Source: Rhabdothermincola sediminis (lineage in GTDB: Bacteria > Actinomycetota > Acidimicrobiia > Acidimicrobiales > Acidimicrobilacustridaceae). Taken from it: 64,000 nt of DNA. The notes below the pieces were generated by a model. It had not been told where the DNA came from and did not search any database. It saw only the letters and a program-made list of their open reading frames with translations. Shown piece by piece: positions 16,181 to 28,850 of the stretch (positions are counted from its first letter, which is position 1; the number at the start of each line of letters is the position of its first letter). The translations under genes were made by a program, and so were the position numbers. The stretch lies in contig NZ_JACFSZ010000005.1 of the NCBI RefSeq assembly GCF_014805525.1, positions 121,001 to 185,000 of the forward strand. Reading direction: 5' to 3'.

Positions 16181-17199
16181 TCGTCGTCCCCGTGGCGCTG
16201 GGCGACCGCAGCTACGAGGTGCTCGTCGGTCCGGGCGTGCGGTCCTCGCTGGCGTCGGTCATCCCGGAGCGCAGCCGTCGGGTGGCCATCGTCACCCAGC
16301 CCGAGCTCCCGGTCGCGGTCGACCCCGGTCGTGAGCACCGGGTCTTCCTCATGGGTCAGGGCGAGGAGGCGAAGTCGCTCGCCACCGTCGAGCAGCTGTG
16401 CCGCGAGTTCAGCCGCTGGGGCCTCACCCGCGCCGACACGGTGGTCGCGCTGGGCGGAGGCCTGGTCACCGACACCGCGGGCTTCGCGGCCGCCGTGTAC
16501 CACCGGGGCGTGGCGGTGGTACACGTGCCCACCACGCTCTTGGCGCAGATCGACGCCGCGGTCGGCGGGAAGACGGGGGTGAACCTGCCGGAGGGCAAGA
16601 ACCTGGTCGGCGCGTTCTGGCAACCGCACGCCGTGCTGTGCGACACCGAGGTGCTGGCCACCCTGCCCGAGCGCGAGTACCGCAGCGGATTGGGTGAGCT
16701 GGCGAAGTACCACTTCCTCGGCGGTGGCCGCCTCGACGAGCTTCCGCTCGACGAGCGGGTGGCGTCGTGCGTGCGGATCAAGGCCGAGGTGGTCGGCAGC
16801 GACGAGCGGGAGGGGGGGAGGCGGGCGGTCCTCAACTACGGCCACACCCTCGCCCACGCGCTGGAGACCGCCGGGCATTACGACCTCCGGCACGGCGAAG
16901 CGGTGGCCATCGGGCTGGTCTACGCGGCCGAACTGGCCCGGGCTCTGGACCGTATCGACGACGAGCGGGTGGCCGAGCATCGGCGGGTGGTGAGCGCGTA
17001 CGGGTTGCCGAGCATGCTGCCACCGGGAGTCGACCTCGATGAGCTGGTCGAGCTGATGGCCCGTGACAAGAAGGCGGTCTCGGGGCTGACCTTCGTGCTC
17101 GACGGGCCGAGGGGGGTCGAACCGGTCACCGGCATCGATCGCCCCGTGCTGGACCGGGCGTTCGAAGCGATCCGCGAGCGACGGGAGGAACCGGCGTGA
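16177..17199 (+). CDS. aroB: 3-dehydroquinate synthase
   Basis: AroB is an NAD- and zinc-dependent enzyme making dehydroquinate from DAHP. The 340-residue protein has the nucleotide motif GGGLVTDTAGFAAAVYHRG (the common version has GD for TD), PTTLLAQIDAAVGGKTGVN, the zinc/active-site ELAKYHFL segment, and metal-binding histidines in LNYGHTLAHALE and LRHGEAVAIGL. It overlaps aroK and aroQ by 4 nt each, so stoichiometric, coupled translation is likely. Confidence 0.96.
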   Translation: MIVVPVALGDRSYEVLVGPGVRSSLASVIPERSRRVAIVTQPELPVAVDPGREHRVFLMGQGEEAKSLATVEQLCREFSRWGLTRADTVVALGGGLVTDTAGFAAAVYHRGVAVVHVPTTLLAQIDAAVGGKTGVNLPEGKNLVGAFWQPHAVLCDTEVLATLPEREYRSGLGELAKYHFLGGGRLDELPLDERVASCVRIKAEVVGSDEREGGRRAVLNYGHTLAHALETAGHYDLRHGEAVAIGLVYAAELARALDRIDDERVAEHRRVVSAYGLPSMLPPGVDLDELVELMARDKKAVSGLTFVLDGPRGVEPVTGIDRPVLDRAFEAIRERREEPA

Positions 17200-17639
17200 G
17201 CCGCCCCACGATCCTGCTCCTGTCCGGACCCAACCTGAACCTGCTGGGTGAGCGCGATCCACGGCACTACGGCACCGCCACCCTCGACACCCTGGTCGGC
17301 CTGGCTCGGCAGTGCGCGGACCGCCACGGCTACGAGCTCGAGCACCTCCAGTCCAACCACGAGGGCGATCTCATCGACGCCATCCAGCGGGCCCGCGGCC
17401 GCTGTGCCGGCATCGTCATCAACGCCGGGGCGTTCACCCACTACGCCTGGGGGATCCACGACGCGCTGGCCGCCTTCGACGGGCCGGTGATCGAGCTGCA
17501 CCTGTCCAACCCGTACGCCAGGGAGCCCTGGCGGCACGTCTCGGTGGTCGCCCCGGTGGCGGTGGGCACCATCGCGGGGTTCAAGGACGACGGGTACGTG
17601 CTGGCCATCGAGGCGATGGTCCGCATGCTGGGCCGGTGA
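17196..17639 (+). CDS. aroQ: 3-dehydroquinate dehydratase, type II
   Basis: This small (147-residue) type II enzyme forms dodecamers and dehydrates 3-dehydroquinate. The protein shows LLSGPNLNLLGERDPRHYGTATLD, with the catalytic Tyr in HYGT, NAGAFTHYAWGIHDAL, and the second active-site block ELHLSNPYAREPWRHVS. The NPYAREPW version differs from the common NIHAREEF wording but keeps HLSN and R. It shares its TGA with the start region of the next gene. Confidence 0.95.
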   Translation: MSRPTILLLSGPNLNLLGERDPRHYGTATLDTLVGLARQCADRHGYELEHLQSNHEGDLIDAIQRARGRCAGIVINAGAFTHYAWGIHDALAAFDGPVIELHLSNPYAREPWRHVSVVAPVAVGTIAGFKDDGYVLAIEAMVRMLGR

Positions 17640-18760
17640 TGAGTCTCCCGGAGTCGACCCCGACGGGCGGGCTGCCTCCCATGGATGTCGCGTCCCGCTC
17701 GGAGCGGCTGCGGTCCCGGCTCGAGCAGCTGGGCTGTGACGGCTTGCTGGTCACCAACCTCGTGGACGTGCGCTACCTGACCGGCTTCACGGGCTCGGCC
17801 GGGCTGGTGCTCGTGACCGGCGATGAGCTGGTGGTCGTGACCGACGGTCGTTACGGCGAGCAGGCAGCCGAGCAGCTCCGGGCCGCGTCGGTCGAGGCGC
17901 GCCTGGAGGTCACCGGTACCGGGCAGCGGGAGGTGATGGCCGGTGCGGCCCGCGGCCTGCGCCGGCTCGGCCTGCAAGCCGACCACGTGACCTGGGCACA
18001 GCAGCGGGCCTTCGCACAAGAGTGGTTCCCGGGCACGGAGCTGGTGCCGACCGAGGGGCTCGTCGAAGAGCTACGGGCGGTCAAGGACGGCGGGGAGGTG
18101 GCGAGGCTCTCACGGGCTGCAGCGATCGCGGATCAGGCCTTGGCGACCGTCCGGGCGCGCCTGGGGGAGGCGCCGACCGAGCGAGAGTTCGCCTCGGAGC
18201 TCGAGTTCCAGATGCGCCGGCTCGGCGCCGACGGCCCGTCCTTCGAGACCATCGTGGCCTCGGGCCCGAACGGGGCGAAGCCGCACGCCCGCCCGTCCGA
18301 TCGGGTCATCTCCGAAGGTGACCTGGTGGTCCTCGACTTCGGCGCGCTGGTCGACGGCTACCACTCCGACATGACCCGGACCGTTGCGGTGGGCGATCCC
18401 TCCGAGACGCAGCAGCGGATGCTCGAGGTAGTCACAGAGGCCCAGCAGCGGGGCGTCGACGCCGTGCGGGCCGGGGCGGCCGCCAACGAGGTCGACGCGG
18501 CCTGCCGGTCGGTGATCTCCGCTGCTGGATGGGCGGATGCCTTCCTGCACGGCACCGGGCACGGGGTGGGTCTGGAGATCCACGAGCGACCCCGGGTGGC
18601 GGCGACGAGCGATGCTACGCTCGACGCAGCGAACGTCGTCACCGTCGAGCCGGGCGTGTACCTCCCGGAGCACGGTGGGGTCCGCGTCGAGGACACCGTC
18701 GTGGTGCTCGAGGACGGCTGCCGACCCCTGACCCACTCGCCGAAGCACACCAGCGTGTGA
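17639..18760 (+). CDS. pepQ: M24B family Xaa-Pro peptidase
   Basis: The 373-residue protein has a creatinase-like N-terminal domain (about 20-150, including RYLTGFTGSAGLV) and a pita-bread metallopeptidase domain. The dinuclear metal ligands are visible: two Asp in VLDFGALVDGYHSDMTRT (about 232 and 243), His in HGTGHGVGLEIHE (about 308), Glu in TVEPGVYLP (about 336) and Glu in GVRVEDTVVV (about 350). ATG 17639 overlaps the aroQ stop; GTG 17636 or ATG 17681 are alternatives, the last matching where homology starts. The location between aroQ and efp is typical of Gram-positive bacteria. Confidence 0.92.
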   Translation: MSLPESTPTGGLPPMDVASRSERLRSRLEQLGCDGLLVTNLVDVRYLTGFTGSAGLVLVTGDELVVVTDGRYGEQAAEQLRAASVEARLEVTGTGQREVMAGAARGLRRLGLQADHVTWAQQRAFAQEWFPGTELVPTEGLVEELRAVKDGGEVARLSRAAAIADQALATVRARLGEAPTEREFASELEFQMRRLGADGPSFETIVASGPNGAKPHARPSDRVISEGDLVVLDFGALVDGYHSDMTRTVAVGDPSETQQRMLEVVTEAQQRGVDAVRAGAAANEVDAACRSVISAAGWADAFLHGTGHGVGLEIHERPRVAATSDATLDAANVVTVEPGVYLPEHGGVRVEDTVVVLEDGCRPLTHSPKHTSV

Positions 18761-18799
18761 CGCGCACGGACCGATCACCTTCGGGTAGCGAGGAACGCC

Positions 18800-19363
18800 A
18801 TGGCCACCATCACGACCAACGACCTCAAGAACGGGATGACCCTCGACCTCGATGACGGGCTGTTCGACGTCGTCGAGTTCCAGCACGTCAAGCCCGGCAA
18901 GGGCGGGGCGTTCGTGCGCACGACCCTGAAGAACGTCCGATCCGGTGCCGTGCTCGAGCGGACGTTCCGGGCCGGGGAGAAGGTCGAGCGGGCGATCATC
19001 GACAAGCGGGAGATGCAGTTCCTCTACCGCGAAGGCGACGACTACGTCTTCATGGACAACACCACCTACGAGCAGATGAACGTGGGCACGGCCGCTCTCG
19101 GCGACGCCACGAACTACCTGGTCGAAGGCTCGGCGGCCATCCTCAACCTCTACGGAGGCGAGATCGTCGGGGTCGACCTGCCGGCGGCGGTGGAGCTCAC
19201 CGTCGCCGAGACGGAGCCCGGCATCCAGGGCGACCGGGTCTCCGGTGCACGCAAGCCCGCCACTCTCGAGACCGGGCTGGTCGTGCAGGTGCCGCTGTTC
19301 GTGAACCCCGGCGACCGGGTCAAGGTCGACACCCGCACCGGCGATTACCTCACCCGGGCGTGA
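18800..19363 (+). CDS. efp: Elongation factor P
   Basis: EF-P rescues ribosomes stalled at polyproline. The 187-residue protein has three beta-barrel domains. The tip loop of domain I reads KPGKGGAF with Lys34 at the position modified by EpmA or rhamnosylated (as Arg) elsewhere. No modification gene is in the window. The actinobacterial-type lysine loop suggests an unmodified factor, an inference. GAGG lies 6 nt before the ATG. The stop overlaps nusB by 4 nt. Confidence 0.97.
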   Translation: MATITTNDLKNGMTLDLDDGLFDVVEFQHVKPGKGGAFVRTTLKNVRSGAVLERTFRAGEKVERAIIDKREMQFLYREGDDYVFMDNTTYEQMNVGTAALGDATNYLVEGSAAILNLYGGEIVGVDLPAAVELTVAETEPGIQGDRVSGARKPATLETGLVVQVPLFVNPGDRVKVDTRTGDYLTRA

Positions 19364-19779
19364 GCGAGCCGCCCTACCGCGGGGGCGTCGGGAGCCGCCG
19401 CGAGGCGCGCGAGCGGGCACTCGAGCTGCTCTACGAAGCCGAGTCCAAAGGCCAGCCACCCGCGGTGGTGCTGCAGGCGCTGCCGGTCCCGCCGGAGGCG
19501 TTCACGGCCGAGCTGGTGAGGGGTGTCGGAGACCATCTGGCCGAGCTGGACGAGGTCATCGCCTCCTACGCCCGAGGCTGGGCGGTCGCCAGGATGCCGG
19601 CGCTCGACCGGGCGGTCCTGCGTCTCGGCGTGTTCGAGTTGCTCCACCGGCCCGACGTGCCGACCGGTGCGGTGATCTCGGAGGCGGTCGAGCTGGCGAA
19701 GCGGTTCTCCACCGAGGAGTCAGGCCGGTTCGTGAACGGGGTGCTCGCCACGATCGCCGCCGACGCCCGCCCGGCGTGA
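19360..19779 (+). CDS. nusB: Transcription antitermination protein NusB
   Basis: NusB binds boxA RNA with NusE (S10) for rRNA antitermination. The 139-residue all-helical protein has the N-terminal [16 protein letters not shown] helix (Arg-rich RNA face), the [25 protein letters not shown] core and the C-terminal [29 protein letters not shown] signature. The efp-nusB coupling and its place just before pyrR are conserved in actinobacteria. The 135-nt spacer that follows contains the pyr promoter and leader. Confidence 0.95.
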   Translation: MSEPPYRGGVGSRREARERALELLYEAESKGQPPAVVLQALPVPPEAFTAELVRGVGDHLAELDEVIASYARGWAVARMPALDRAVLRLGVFELLHRPDVPTGAVISEAVELAKRFSTEESGRFVNGVLATIAADARPA

Positions 19780-19847
19780 CGGTGGCGCGAGCTGGCGCCC
19801 TCGGGCACCCGGACAGCCCGGTGGGGTGCCGGGGCGCGCCGAAGCGG

Positions 19848-19856
19848 TGCTAGGAT
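19848..19856 (+). promoter_or_regulatory. Extended -10 TGCTAGGAT, pyr operon promoter
   Basis: TGC directly precedes TAGGAT (19851-19856), an extended -10. The expected transcription start is about 19863, just upstream of the PyrR-binding hairpin. The identical nonamer precedes rpoZ. No good -35 is present. Confidence 0.5.
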
Positions 19857-19874
19857 GACGGCCTGACCGTGAAG

Positions 19875-19905
19875 CGGGTCCGGTGAGGCCCGAACGGACA
19901 GGAGG
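19875..19905 (+). promoter_or_regulatory. PyrR-binding loop followed by Shine-Dalgarno
   Basis: GGTCCGGTGAGGCC (19877-19890) fits the PyrR RNA-binding consensus ARUCCNGNGAGGYU except at the ends, and is closed by CGGG (19875-19878) pairing with CCCG (19889-19892). GTCCG (19878-19882) can alternatively pair with CGGAC (19895-19899), which would break the PyrR hairpin. AGGAGG (19900-19905) follows at once and serves the GTGs at 19913/19915. Binding of PyrR-UMP here would be expected to hinder ribosome loading. Confidence 0.75.
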
Positions 19906-19912
19906 AGCCCGC

Positions 19913-19939
19913 GTGTGGCTGAGCGCGAACGCCGTCTGA
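19913..19939 (+). other. Possible 8-codon pyr leader peptide reading frame
   Basis: GTG TGG CTG AGC GCG AAC GCC GTC TGA has AGGAGG 7 nt upstream, and its stop ends on the first base of the terminator's 5' arm. A ribosome on it would cover that arm. A second GTG two bases later (19915) is in frame with pyrR, so the same ribosome-binding site can serve either frame. Which one is used cannot be decided from sequence. Confidence 0.4.
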
Positions 19940-20481
19940 CGCCCCCGTTCGGGGGCGTTTTCGTTGCCCGGAAACAGGTCATGGACGCCGATGACGTCCA
20001 GCGGGCGGTCTGGCGGATGGCCCACGAGATCGTCGAGCGGAACCACGGGCTGGGCGACGTGGTGCTCGTCGGTCTGCAGACCGGCGGCGTGCCGCTCGCT
20101 CGTCGTCTGGCCGGAGCGCTCCAGCGGATCGAGGACGTCGAGGTACCGGTCGGCACCCTCGACGTGGCCTTCTACCGGGACGACATCGGGCTGCGGCCCG
20201 TGCTGCCCGAGGCGGTGACCGACATCCCGTTCGACCTCACCGGGCTGATCGTGGTGCTGGTCGACGACGTGCTCTTCACCGGCCGGACGATCCGCGCCGC
20301 GCTCGACGCGCTGACCGACTACGGCCGAGCCCGCGCGGTCCAGCTGGCGGTGATGGTGGACCGGGGTCATCGGGAGTTGCCCATCCGCCCGGACTTCGTC
20401 GGCAAGAACCTGCCCACCCGGCGCGATGAGGTCGTCGACGTGGGAGCCGACTCGGTCGAGCTCGGGGAGATGGTGAAGTGA
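19915..20481 (+). CDS. pyrR: Bifunctional pyr operon RNA-binding regulator / uracil phosphoribosyltransferase PyrR
   Basis: PyrR senses UMP/PRPP and binds pyr leader RNA. The PRTase domain is clear: [36 protein letters not shown], the PRPP-binding loop [21 protein letters not shown] and [22 protein letters not shown]. From GTG 19915 the protein is 188 residues and reads through the terminator hairpin ([10 protein letters not shown]); from ATG 19981 it is 166. The longer start has AGGAGG 9 nt upstream and keeps the ARKQV residues that align with the N-termini of other PyrRs; the shorter start has only a weak ribosome-binding site. The C-terminus overlaps pyrB by 4 nt. Confidence 0.9.
   Translation: MAERERRLTPPFGGVFVARKQVMDADDVQRAVWRMAHEIVERNHGLGDVVLVGLQTGGVPLARRLAGALQRIEDVEVPVGTLDVAFYRDDIGLRPVLPEAVTDIPFDLTGLIVVLVDDVLFTGRTIRAALDALTDYGRARAVQLAVMVDRGHRELPIRPDFVGKNLPTRRDEVVDVGADSVELGEMVK
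19939..19965 (+). terminator. pyr attenuator, intrinsic terminator
   Basis: ACGCCCCC (19939-19946), a GTTC loop and GGGGGCGT (19951-19958) form a perfect 8-bp stem followed by TTTCGTT. It is the only textbook U-tailed terminator in the window placed between a promoter and its first gene. It lies downstream of the PyrR-binding loop and overlaps the leader stop codon. Confidence 0.8.
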
Positions 20482-21413
20482 GCCACCTGCTCTCGGTGGC
20501 CGATCTGGGGGCCCAGGGCATCGAGGAGATCCTGCGGCTCACCGATTCCTTCGTCGAGGTCAGCGAGCGGGCGATCCCGAAGGTCCCGGCGCTGCGAGGC
20601 AAGACGGTGGTCTCACTTTTCTACGAGGACTCGACCCGAACCCGGCTGTCGTTCGAGACCGCGGCGAAGCGTCTGGGCGCGGACACGATGACCTTCAGCG
20701 TGGGCACGTCGTCGGTGAAGAAGGGCGAGTCCGTGCGCGACACCGTGCAGACGATCGAAGCCATGGGGGTGGACGCCATCGTCGTGCGGCACGCCAGTGC
20801 GGGCGTCCCGTGGCAGATCGCCCGGTGGGCGTCCTCGGTGATCGTCAACGCCGGCGACGGATGGCACGAGCACCCGACCCAGGCCCTACTCGACTGCTAC
20901 ACGATCCGCCGGCGGCTCGGCTCCCTCCAGGGGCGGCGCATCGCGATCGTCGGCGACATCAAGCACAGCCGGGTGGCGCGCAGCGACGTGCTCGCGTTCA
21001 CGATGCTCGGCGCCGAGGTGGTCCTGGTGGCGCCCCCCACGTTGTTACCACCGAGCCTCGAGGGATGGCCGGTGACCGTCGAACACGATCTCGACGAGAC
21101 GCTCTCCAAGGTCGACGTCGTCTACCTGCTTCGCATGCAGCTCGAGCGCCAGCGAGAGGCCTTGCTCCCGTCACTGCGCGAGTACACCGCCCGCTACGGG
21201 CTCACCCCCCGGCGAGCCGAGCACCTGGGCGCGGACGCCATCGTCATGCATCCGGGGCCCATGAACCGCGGGGTGGAGATCGCGGCCGAGGTCGCCGACC
21301 TACCCAACGCGGTGATGGTGGATCAGGTCCGCAACGGCGTGGCCGTGCGCATGGCCGTGCTGTTCCTGCTGCTCGGCTCGGGCACCCAGCTGGAAGGAGT
21401 CGATCGTGGCTGA
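20478..21413 (+). CDS. pyrB: Aspartate carbamoyltransferase, catalytic subunit
   Basis: PyrB joins carbamoyl phosphate and aspartate. The 311-residue protein has the carbamoyl-phosphate loop [12 protein letters not shown] (about 51-62), [10 protein letters not shown] (about 131-140) and the aspartate-domain motif [14 protein letters not shown], ending in [11 protein letters not shown] and [13 protein letters not shown]. No regulatory pyrI is present. It overlaps pyrR by 4 nt and pyrC by 8 nt. Confidence 0.97.
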   Translation: MSHLLSVADLGAQGIEEILRLTDSFVEVSERAIPKVPALRGKTVVSLFYEDSTRTRLSFETAAKRLGADTMTFSVGTSSVKKGESVRDTVQTIEAMGVDAIVVRHASAGVPWQIARWASSVIVNAGDGWHEHPTQALLDCYTIRRRLGSLQGRRIAIVGDIKHSRVARSDVLAFTMLGAEVVLVAPPTLLPPSLEGWPVTVEHDLDETLSKVDVVYLLRMQLERQREALLPSLREYTARYGLTPRRAEHLGADAIVMHPGPMNRGVEIAAEVADLPNAVMVDQVRNGVAVRMAVLFLLLGSGTQLEGVDRG

Positions 21414-22698
21414 GGCGGCTGTGCTGGTGGTCACCGGCGGTCGGGTGGTCGATCGGGAGGGCGAGCGACCGGCCGACATCGCCGTGGGCGCCGACGGGCG
21501 GATCCTGGCCGTGGACCCGAGCATCGAGCCCGGCGGAGCCCAGGTGCTCGACGCCACCGGGTGCGTCGTGGCCCCCGGGCTGGTTGATCTCCACACGCAC
21601 CTGCGGGAGCCGGGCAGGGAGGAGGCCGAGACGGTCGAGTCCGGCTCCCGGGCGGCCGCTCTCGGCGGATTCACCGCCGTGGTGGCCATGCCCAACACCG
21701 AGCCCACGGTCGACAACGCTGCGGTCGTCTCCCAGGTGCTCGATCTCGGCAAGCGGGGCCTGTGCGAGGTGTTCACCGCCGGGGCCATCACGGTGGGCCG
21801 CGAGGGGGAGCAACTGGCGCCGATGGGGGAGATGGCCGCGCTCGGGGTGCGCCTGTTCACCGACGACGGGCGCGGGGTGCAGGACGAGCGCCTGATGCGC
21901 AGGGCGCTCGAGTACGCGAGCGGTCTCGACGTGACGCTGGCCCAGCACTGCGAGGTCGAGTCACTCTCCCGAGGCGGCCACATGCACGAAGGCGCGTGGT
22001 CGTCGCGGCTCGGGATCCCGGGCATCCCCGCTCAGGCCGAGGAGCTGATGGTGAGCCGCGATCTGGCCCTGGTCGAGCTGACCGGTGCCCGGATGCACTT
22101 CCAGCACCTCTCGACCGCGGGATCGGTGGAGCTCGTGCGCGCTGCGAAGGCCAAGGGCCTACCCGTCACCGCCGAGGCATGCCCCCATCACTTCACCCTC
22201 ACCCACGCCGCGCTCGCGGGCTACGACCCGGTCTTCAAGGTCAACCCACCCCTGCGTACCGACGGCGATGTGGCCGCGGTCAAGCGGGGCCTCGGCGACG
22301 GGACGATCGACGCCATCGCCACCGACCACGCGCCCCACACGCAGGAGACGAAGGAAGCTCCCTTCGACGAAGCTCCCTGCGGCATGGTCGGCCTCGAGAC
22401 GGCGCTCGCGCTGGCGCTGACCGAGCTGGAGCTGCCGATCGAGCGGGTGCTCGCGCTCCTGTCATGGCAACCAGCGGCCATCGCCGGCATCGCCGACTCC
22501 CACGGCGGGCCGGTCGCGGTGGGCCGGCCGGCGAACCTCTGCGTGATCGACACCGGGGCATCGTGGGTGGTCGATCCCGCTCGCAGCGCCTCCCGGAGCC
22601 GCAACAACCCGTATGCCGGCCGCACCCTCACCGGGAAGGTGCGCCACACCGTGCTGTGGGGCGAGCCGGTCGTGGTGGAGGGGGAGGCACAACGATGA
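21406..22698 (+). CDS. pyrC: Dihydroorotase
   Basis: This zinc amidohydrolase closes carbamoyl aspartate to dihydroorotate. The 430-residue size and [15 protein letters not shown] are those of the class I (bacterial PyrC type B. subtilis) family. Further ligands lie in the CPHHFTLTH segment and the [12 protein letters not shown] loop (catalytic Asp). It overlaps pyrB by 8 nt and carA by 4 nt (ATGA). Confidence 0.97.
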   Translation: MAEAAVLVVTGGRVVDREGERPADIAVGADGRILAVDPSIEPGGAQVLDATGCVVAPGLVDLHTHLREPGREEAETVESGSRAAALGGFTAVVAMPNTEPTVDNAAVVSQVLDLGKRGLCEVFTAGAITVGREGEQLAPMGEMAALGVRLFTDDGRGVQDERLMRRALEYASGLDVTLAQHCEVESLSRGGHMHEGAWSSRLGIPGIPAQAEELMVSRDLALVELTGARMHFQHLSTAGSVELVRAAKAKGLPVTAEACPHHFTLTHAALAGYDPVFKVNPPLRTDGDVAAVKRGLGDGTIDAIATDHAPHTQETKEAPFDEAPCGMVGLETALALALTELELPIERVLALLSWQPAAIAGIADSHGGPVAVGRPANLCVIDTGASWVVDPARSASRSRNNPYAGRTLTGKVRHTVLWGEPVVVEGEAQR

Positions 22699-23797
22699 CC
22701 GTGCAGGAGGCGCTCCTGGTGCTCGCGGACGGCACGACCTTCGAAGGCGAAGCTATCGGGGCCCAACCACCATCCGGTGTCACCGGCGGGGAGGTGGTGT
22801 TCAACACCGTGCTCACGGGCTACCAGGAGGTGATCACCGACCCGTCCTACGCCGGGCAGATCATCACCTTCACCTACCCCCACATCGGCAACTACGGCGT
22901 GGCCGAGCACGACAACGAGTCCCGCCGCCCGCACTGCCGAGGCGTGGTCATCCGGGACCTGGCTCGCCGTCGCAGCAACTGGCGCAGCGATGACGATCTC
23001 GACGGCTTCCTCCGCCGGAACGGGATCGCCGGGATCGCCGGGATCGACACCCGGCGGCTCACTCGCCACATCCGCGAGGCGGGCGCGATGCCCGGTGCCT
23101 TCGGCACCGCGGACCAGGCTACCCTGGCCCGGGCGGCGGCGGAGGAGCCGGGCACCGACGGGCGGGACCTCGTGCGCGAGGTCACCTGTGCGGAGCCGTA
23201 CACCTTCTCATCGCCGAGCGCCGCCCGGGGGAGCCGGTCGAAGCGGGTCGTTGCCTACGACCTCGGCATCAAGACCACGATCCTGCGGCACCTCGGGGAG
23301 ATCGCCACGGTCGAGGTGGTCCCCGCCTCCACCCCGGCCGAGGCGGTGCTCGAGCGCGCCCCGGACGGGGTGTTCCTCTCGAACGGTCCGGGTGACCCCT
23401 CGGCCGTGGCCGGTGTGGCCGGCAGTGTGGGCGAGCTTCTCGGGAAGCTGCCGATCTTCGGGATCTGCCTGGGCCACCAGTTGCTCGCCACCGCGATCGG
23501 TGGTCGCACCTACAAGTTGCCCTTCGGCCACCACGGCGGGAACCACCCGGTTCGCCGGCTGCGTACGGGTGCGGTGGAGATCACGAGCCAGAACCACAAC
23601 TACGCGGTCGACGAGGACTCGATCGCATCGGTGGCGGACGTCACCCACCGGAACCTCAACGATGGCGTCGTGGAGGGCATCCGGGTCCGGGACGTGCCGG
23701 CGTTCGGGGTGCAGTACCACCCGGAAGCCGGTCCGGGCCCGCACGACGCCAGGTACCTGTTCGCGCTGTTCGACGAGCTGATGGAGGAGCACCGCTA

Positions 23798-23798
<1 letters not shown>
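22695..23798 (+). CDS. carA: Carbamoyl-phosphate synthase, small (glutaminase) subunit
   Basis: CarA hydrolyses glutamine and feeds ammonia to CarB. The 367-residue protein has an N-terminal CarA domain ([47 protein letters not shown]) and a class I glutamine amidotransferase domain with Cys258 in [10 protein letters not shown] and the His/Glu pair in VQYHPEA (about 342-344). A triple 9-nt DNA repeat encodes GIAGIAGI just before DTRRL. One base is shared with carB. Confidence 0.97.
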
Positions 23799-27087
<3,289 letters not shown>

Positions 27088-27091
<4 letters not shown>

Positions 27092-28116
27092 CCCCGACTC
27101 ATCGCCACCGAGGTTCCGCGAGCCTCCCCGGCCGGCAGAGACGAGCCCGTTCGGGTCGGGAGACCGGCGTCCGGCCGGTGGATCTGTCCACCACGGTGGG
27201 GTCGGTGGCGCTGCGCAACCCGGTGATGACCGCATCGGGCACGGCCGGCCACGGCGACGAGCTGGCGAGCTACGTCGACCTGGCGACGCTGGGGGCGGTG
27301 GTGGTGAAGTCGCTGTCGGCCGACCCCTGGCCCGGCAACCCCCCGCCGCGGGTGCACGAGACCACGGCGGGGATGATCAACAGCGTGGGTCTCCAGGGCC
27401 CCGGCGTGGCGCAGTGGCTGGCGTGCGAGCTGCCGCCGTTGCTCGCCACCGGTGCCGACGTGGTGGTCAGCATCTGGGGGCGCACGGTCGAGGACTACGC
27501 GGCGGCAGCAGAGGCCTTGGCGGACGCACCGCCCGAGGTGGTGGCCGTGGAGGTCAACCTGTCCTGCCCGAACCTGCACCACCACCCGGACGGGGCTCCG
27601 TCAGCTGGGACCGAGATGTTCGCCCAGAGCGCTTCGGCGGCCGCGGCCGCGGTCCGGGCCAGCAGGGCGTGCGGCCGTCCGCGGTGGGCCAAGCTCACCG
27701 CCAGCGTGACCAGCCTCGTGCCGATCGCGGCGTCGGTTCGCGAAGCCGGCGCCGAGGCGGTGACGCTCATCAACACCCTGCCCGCCATGAGCATCGATCC
27801 CGAGACGCGGCGCCCCCGGTTGGGCGGTGGCGGGGGAGGGCTCTCGGGGCCAGCCATCCACCCCGTGGCCGTGCGTGCCGTCTTCGACGTGCATGCCGCG
27901 ATTCCGGACCTGCCGATCGTCGGTGTGGGTGGCGTGGCGACGGGCACGGATGCCGTCGAGCTGCTCCTGGCTGGCGCCTCGGCGGTGCAGGTGGGCACCT
28001 CGACGTTCGCCGATCCGCGAGCGCCGGGAGCGGTCCTGGCGGAGCTGGTGGCGTGGTGCGAGCAGCGCGGGGTGAGCGCGGTACGAGAGTTGATCGGAGG
28101 AGCACATGGGAGCTGA
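27088..28116 (+). CDS. pyrD: Dihydroorotate dehydrogenase, class 1B-like
   Basis: This FMN enzyme oxidises dihydroorotate to orotate. The barrel begins [26 protein letters not shown]; the catalytic cysteine lies in VEVNLSCPN, followed by an unusual HHHPDG-containing insertion, [26 protein letters not shown] and the C-terminal phosphate site [26 protein letters not shown]. No membrane anchor is present, so it is a class 1 soluble form. ATG 27088 overlaps the carB stop but adds 30 Arg/Gly-rich residues; GTG 27178 fits the family N-terminus better. The pyrK partner expected for class 1B is absent from this operon. Confidence 0.92.
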
Positions 28117-28840
28117 CCCGAACCCCGAGTGGATGCCCGACGGTGCGGACGACCAGGTGCGGGCACGCCTCGCCCTGGCCCTCGACGTCGACGACCTGGT
28201 CGAGGCCCAGCGCCTCGGTCAGCTCCTACGGCCCTGGTTCGGCGTGGCCAAGATCGGCCTCGAGCTGTACAGCGCCGCGGGACCGGAGGCCATCGGGAGC
28301 CTGGCGGATGCAGGGTTCGAGGTCTTCGTCGACCTCAAGCTGCTCGACATCCCGACCACCGTCCACAAGGCGGCCCGGGTGCTCGGATCCCTCGGCGCCC
28401 GCTACCTGACCCTGCATGCCCGGGGCGACGTCCCCATGCTGCGCGCCGGGGTCGAAGGCCTGCACGAAGGAGCTGCCGCCGCGGGCCTGCCGGCCCCGGA
28501 CGCGCTGGCCGTGACGGTGCTGACCAGTGACGACTCGGCCCCACCGCACGTGGTCCCGCACCGCATCGCGCTGGCGGTCGAATCGGGCTGCGGGGGGATC
28601 GTCTGCGCGGCCAGCGACGTCCGTGACGCCAAGGAGCTGGCCCCGCGCCTGAAGGCGGTCGTTCCCGGGATCCGCCTTGCCGGCACGCCCGCGCACGACC
28701 AGGTTCGCTCGGCCACGCCCGCCGGGGCGATCGCCGCCGGCGCCGACCTCCTCGTGATCGGACGGGCCGTGACCCAGGCGGACGATCCGCCCGCGACCGC
28801 GGCGGCGGTCGCCGCGGAGGTGCTGGGTGCGTCGCGCTAG
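28106..28840 (+). CDS. pyrF: Orotidine-5'-phosphate decarboxylase
   Basis: PyrF makes UMP in the last step. The 244-residue barrel has the Asp-x-Lys-x-x-Asp charge network in DLKLLDIPTTVHKAA (Asp76, Lys78, Asp81), LTLHARGD, and the C-terminal phosphate site GADLLVIGRAVTQADDP. The ATG has GGAGGA upstream inside the end of pyrD and overlaps it by 11 nt. It closes the pyr operon; pyrE is not in the window. Confidence 0.96.
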   Translation: MGADPNPEWMPDGADDQVRARLALALDVDDLVEAQRLGQLLRPWFGVAKIGLELYSAAGPEAIGSLADAGFEVFVDLKLLDIPTTVHKAARVLGSLGARYLTLHARGDVPMLRAGVEGLHEGAAAAGLPAPDALAVTVLTSDDSAPPHVVPHRIALAVESGCGGIVCAASDVRDAKELAPRLKAVVPGIRLAGTPAHDQVRSATPAGAIAAGADLLVIGRAVTQADDPPATAAAVAAEVLGASR

Positions 28841-28843
28841 GGT
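28838..28843 (+). promoter_or_regulatory. -10 element TAGGGT, leaderless mihF
   Basis: TAGGGT begins with the pyrF stop codon TAG and ends 7 nt before ATG 28851, so the predicted transcript has 0-1 nt of leader. Continued transcription from pyr is also possible. Confidence 0.4.
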
Positions 28844-28850
28844 CGCTCCC

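Noticed and set aside
23031..23056. Triple 9-nt repeat (GGGATCGCC) in carA as a regulatory element
   Set aside because: It is in frame and encodes GIAGIAGI in the conserved region before DTRRL; codon-level repeat, no separate signal.
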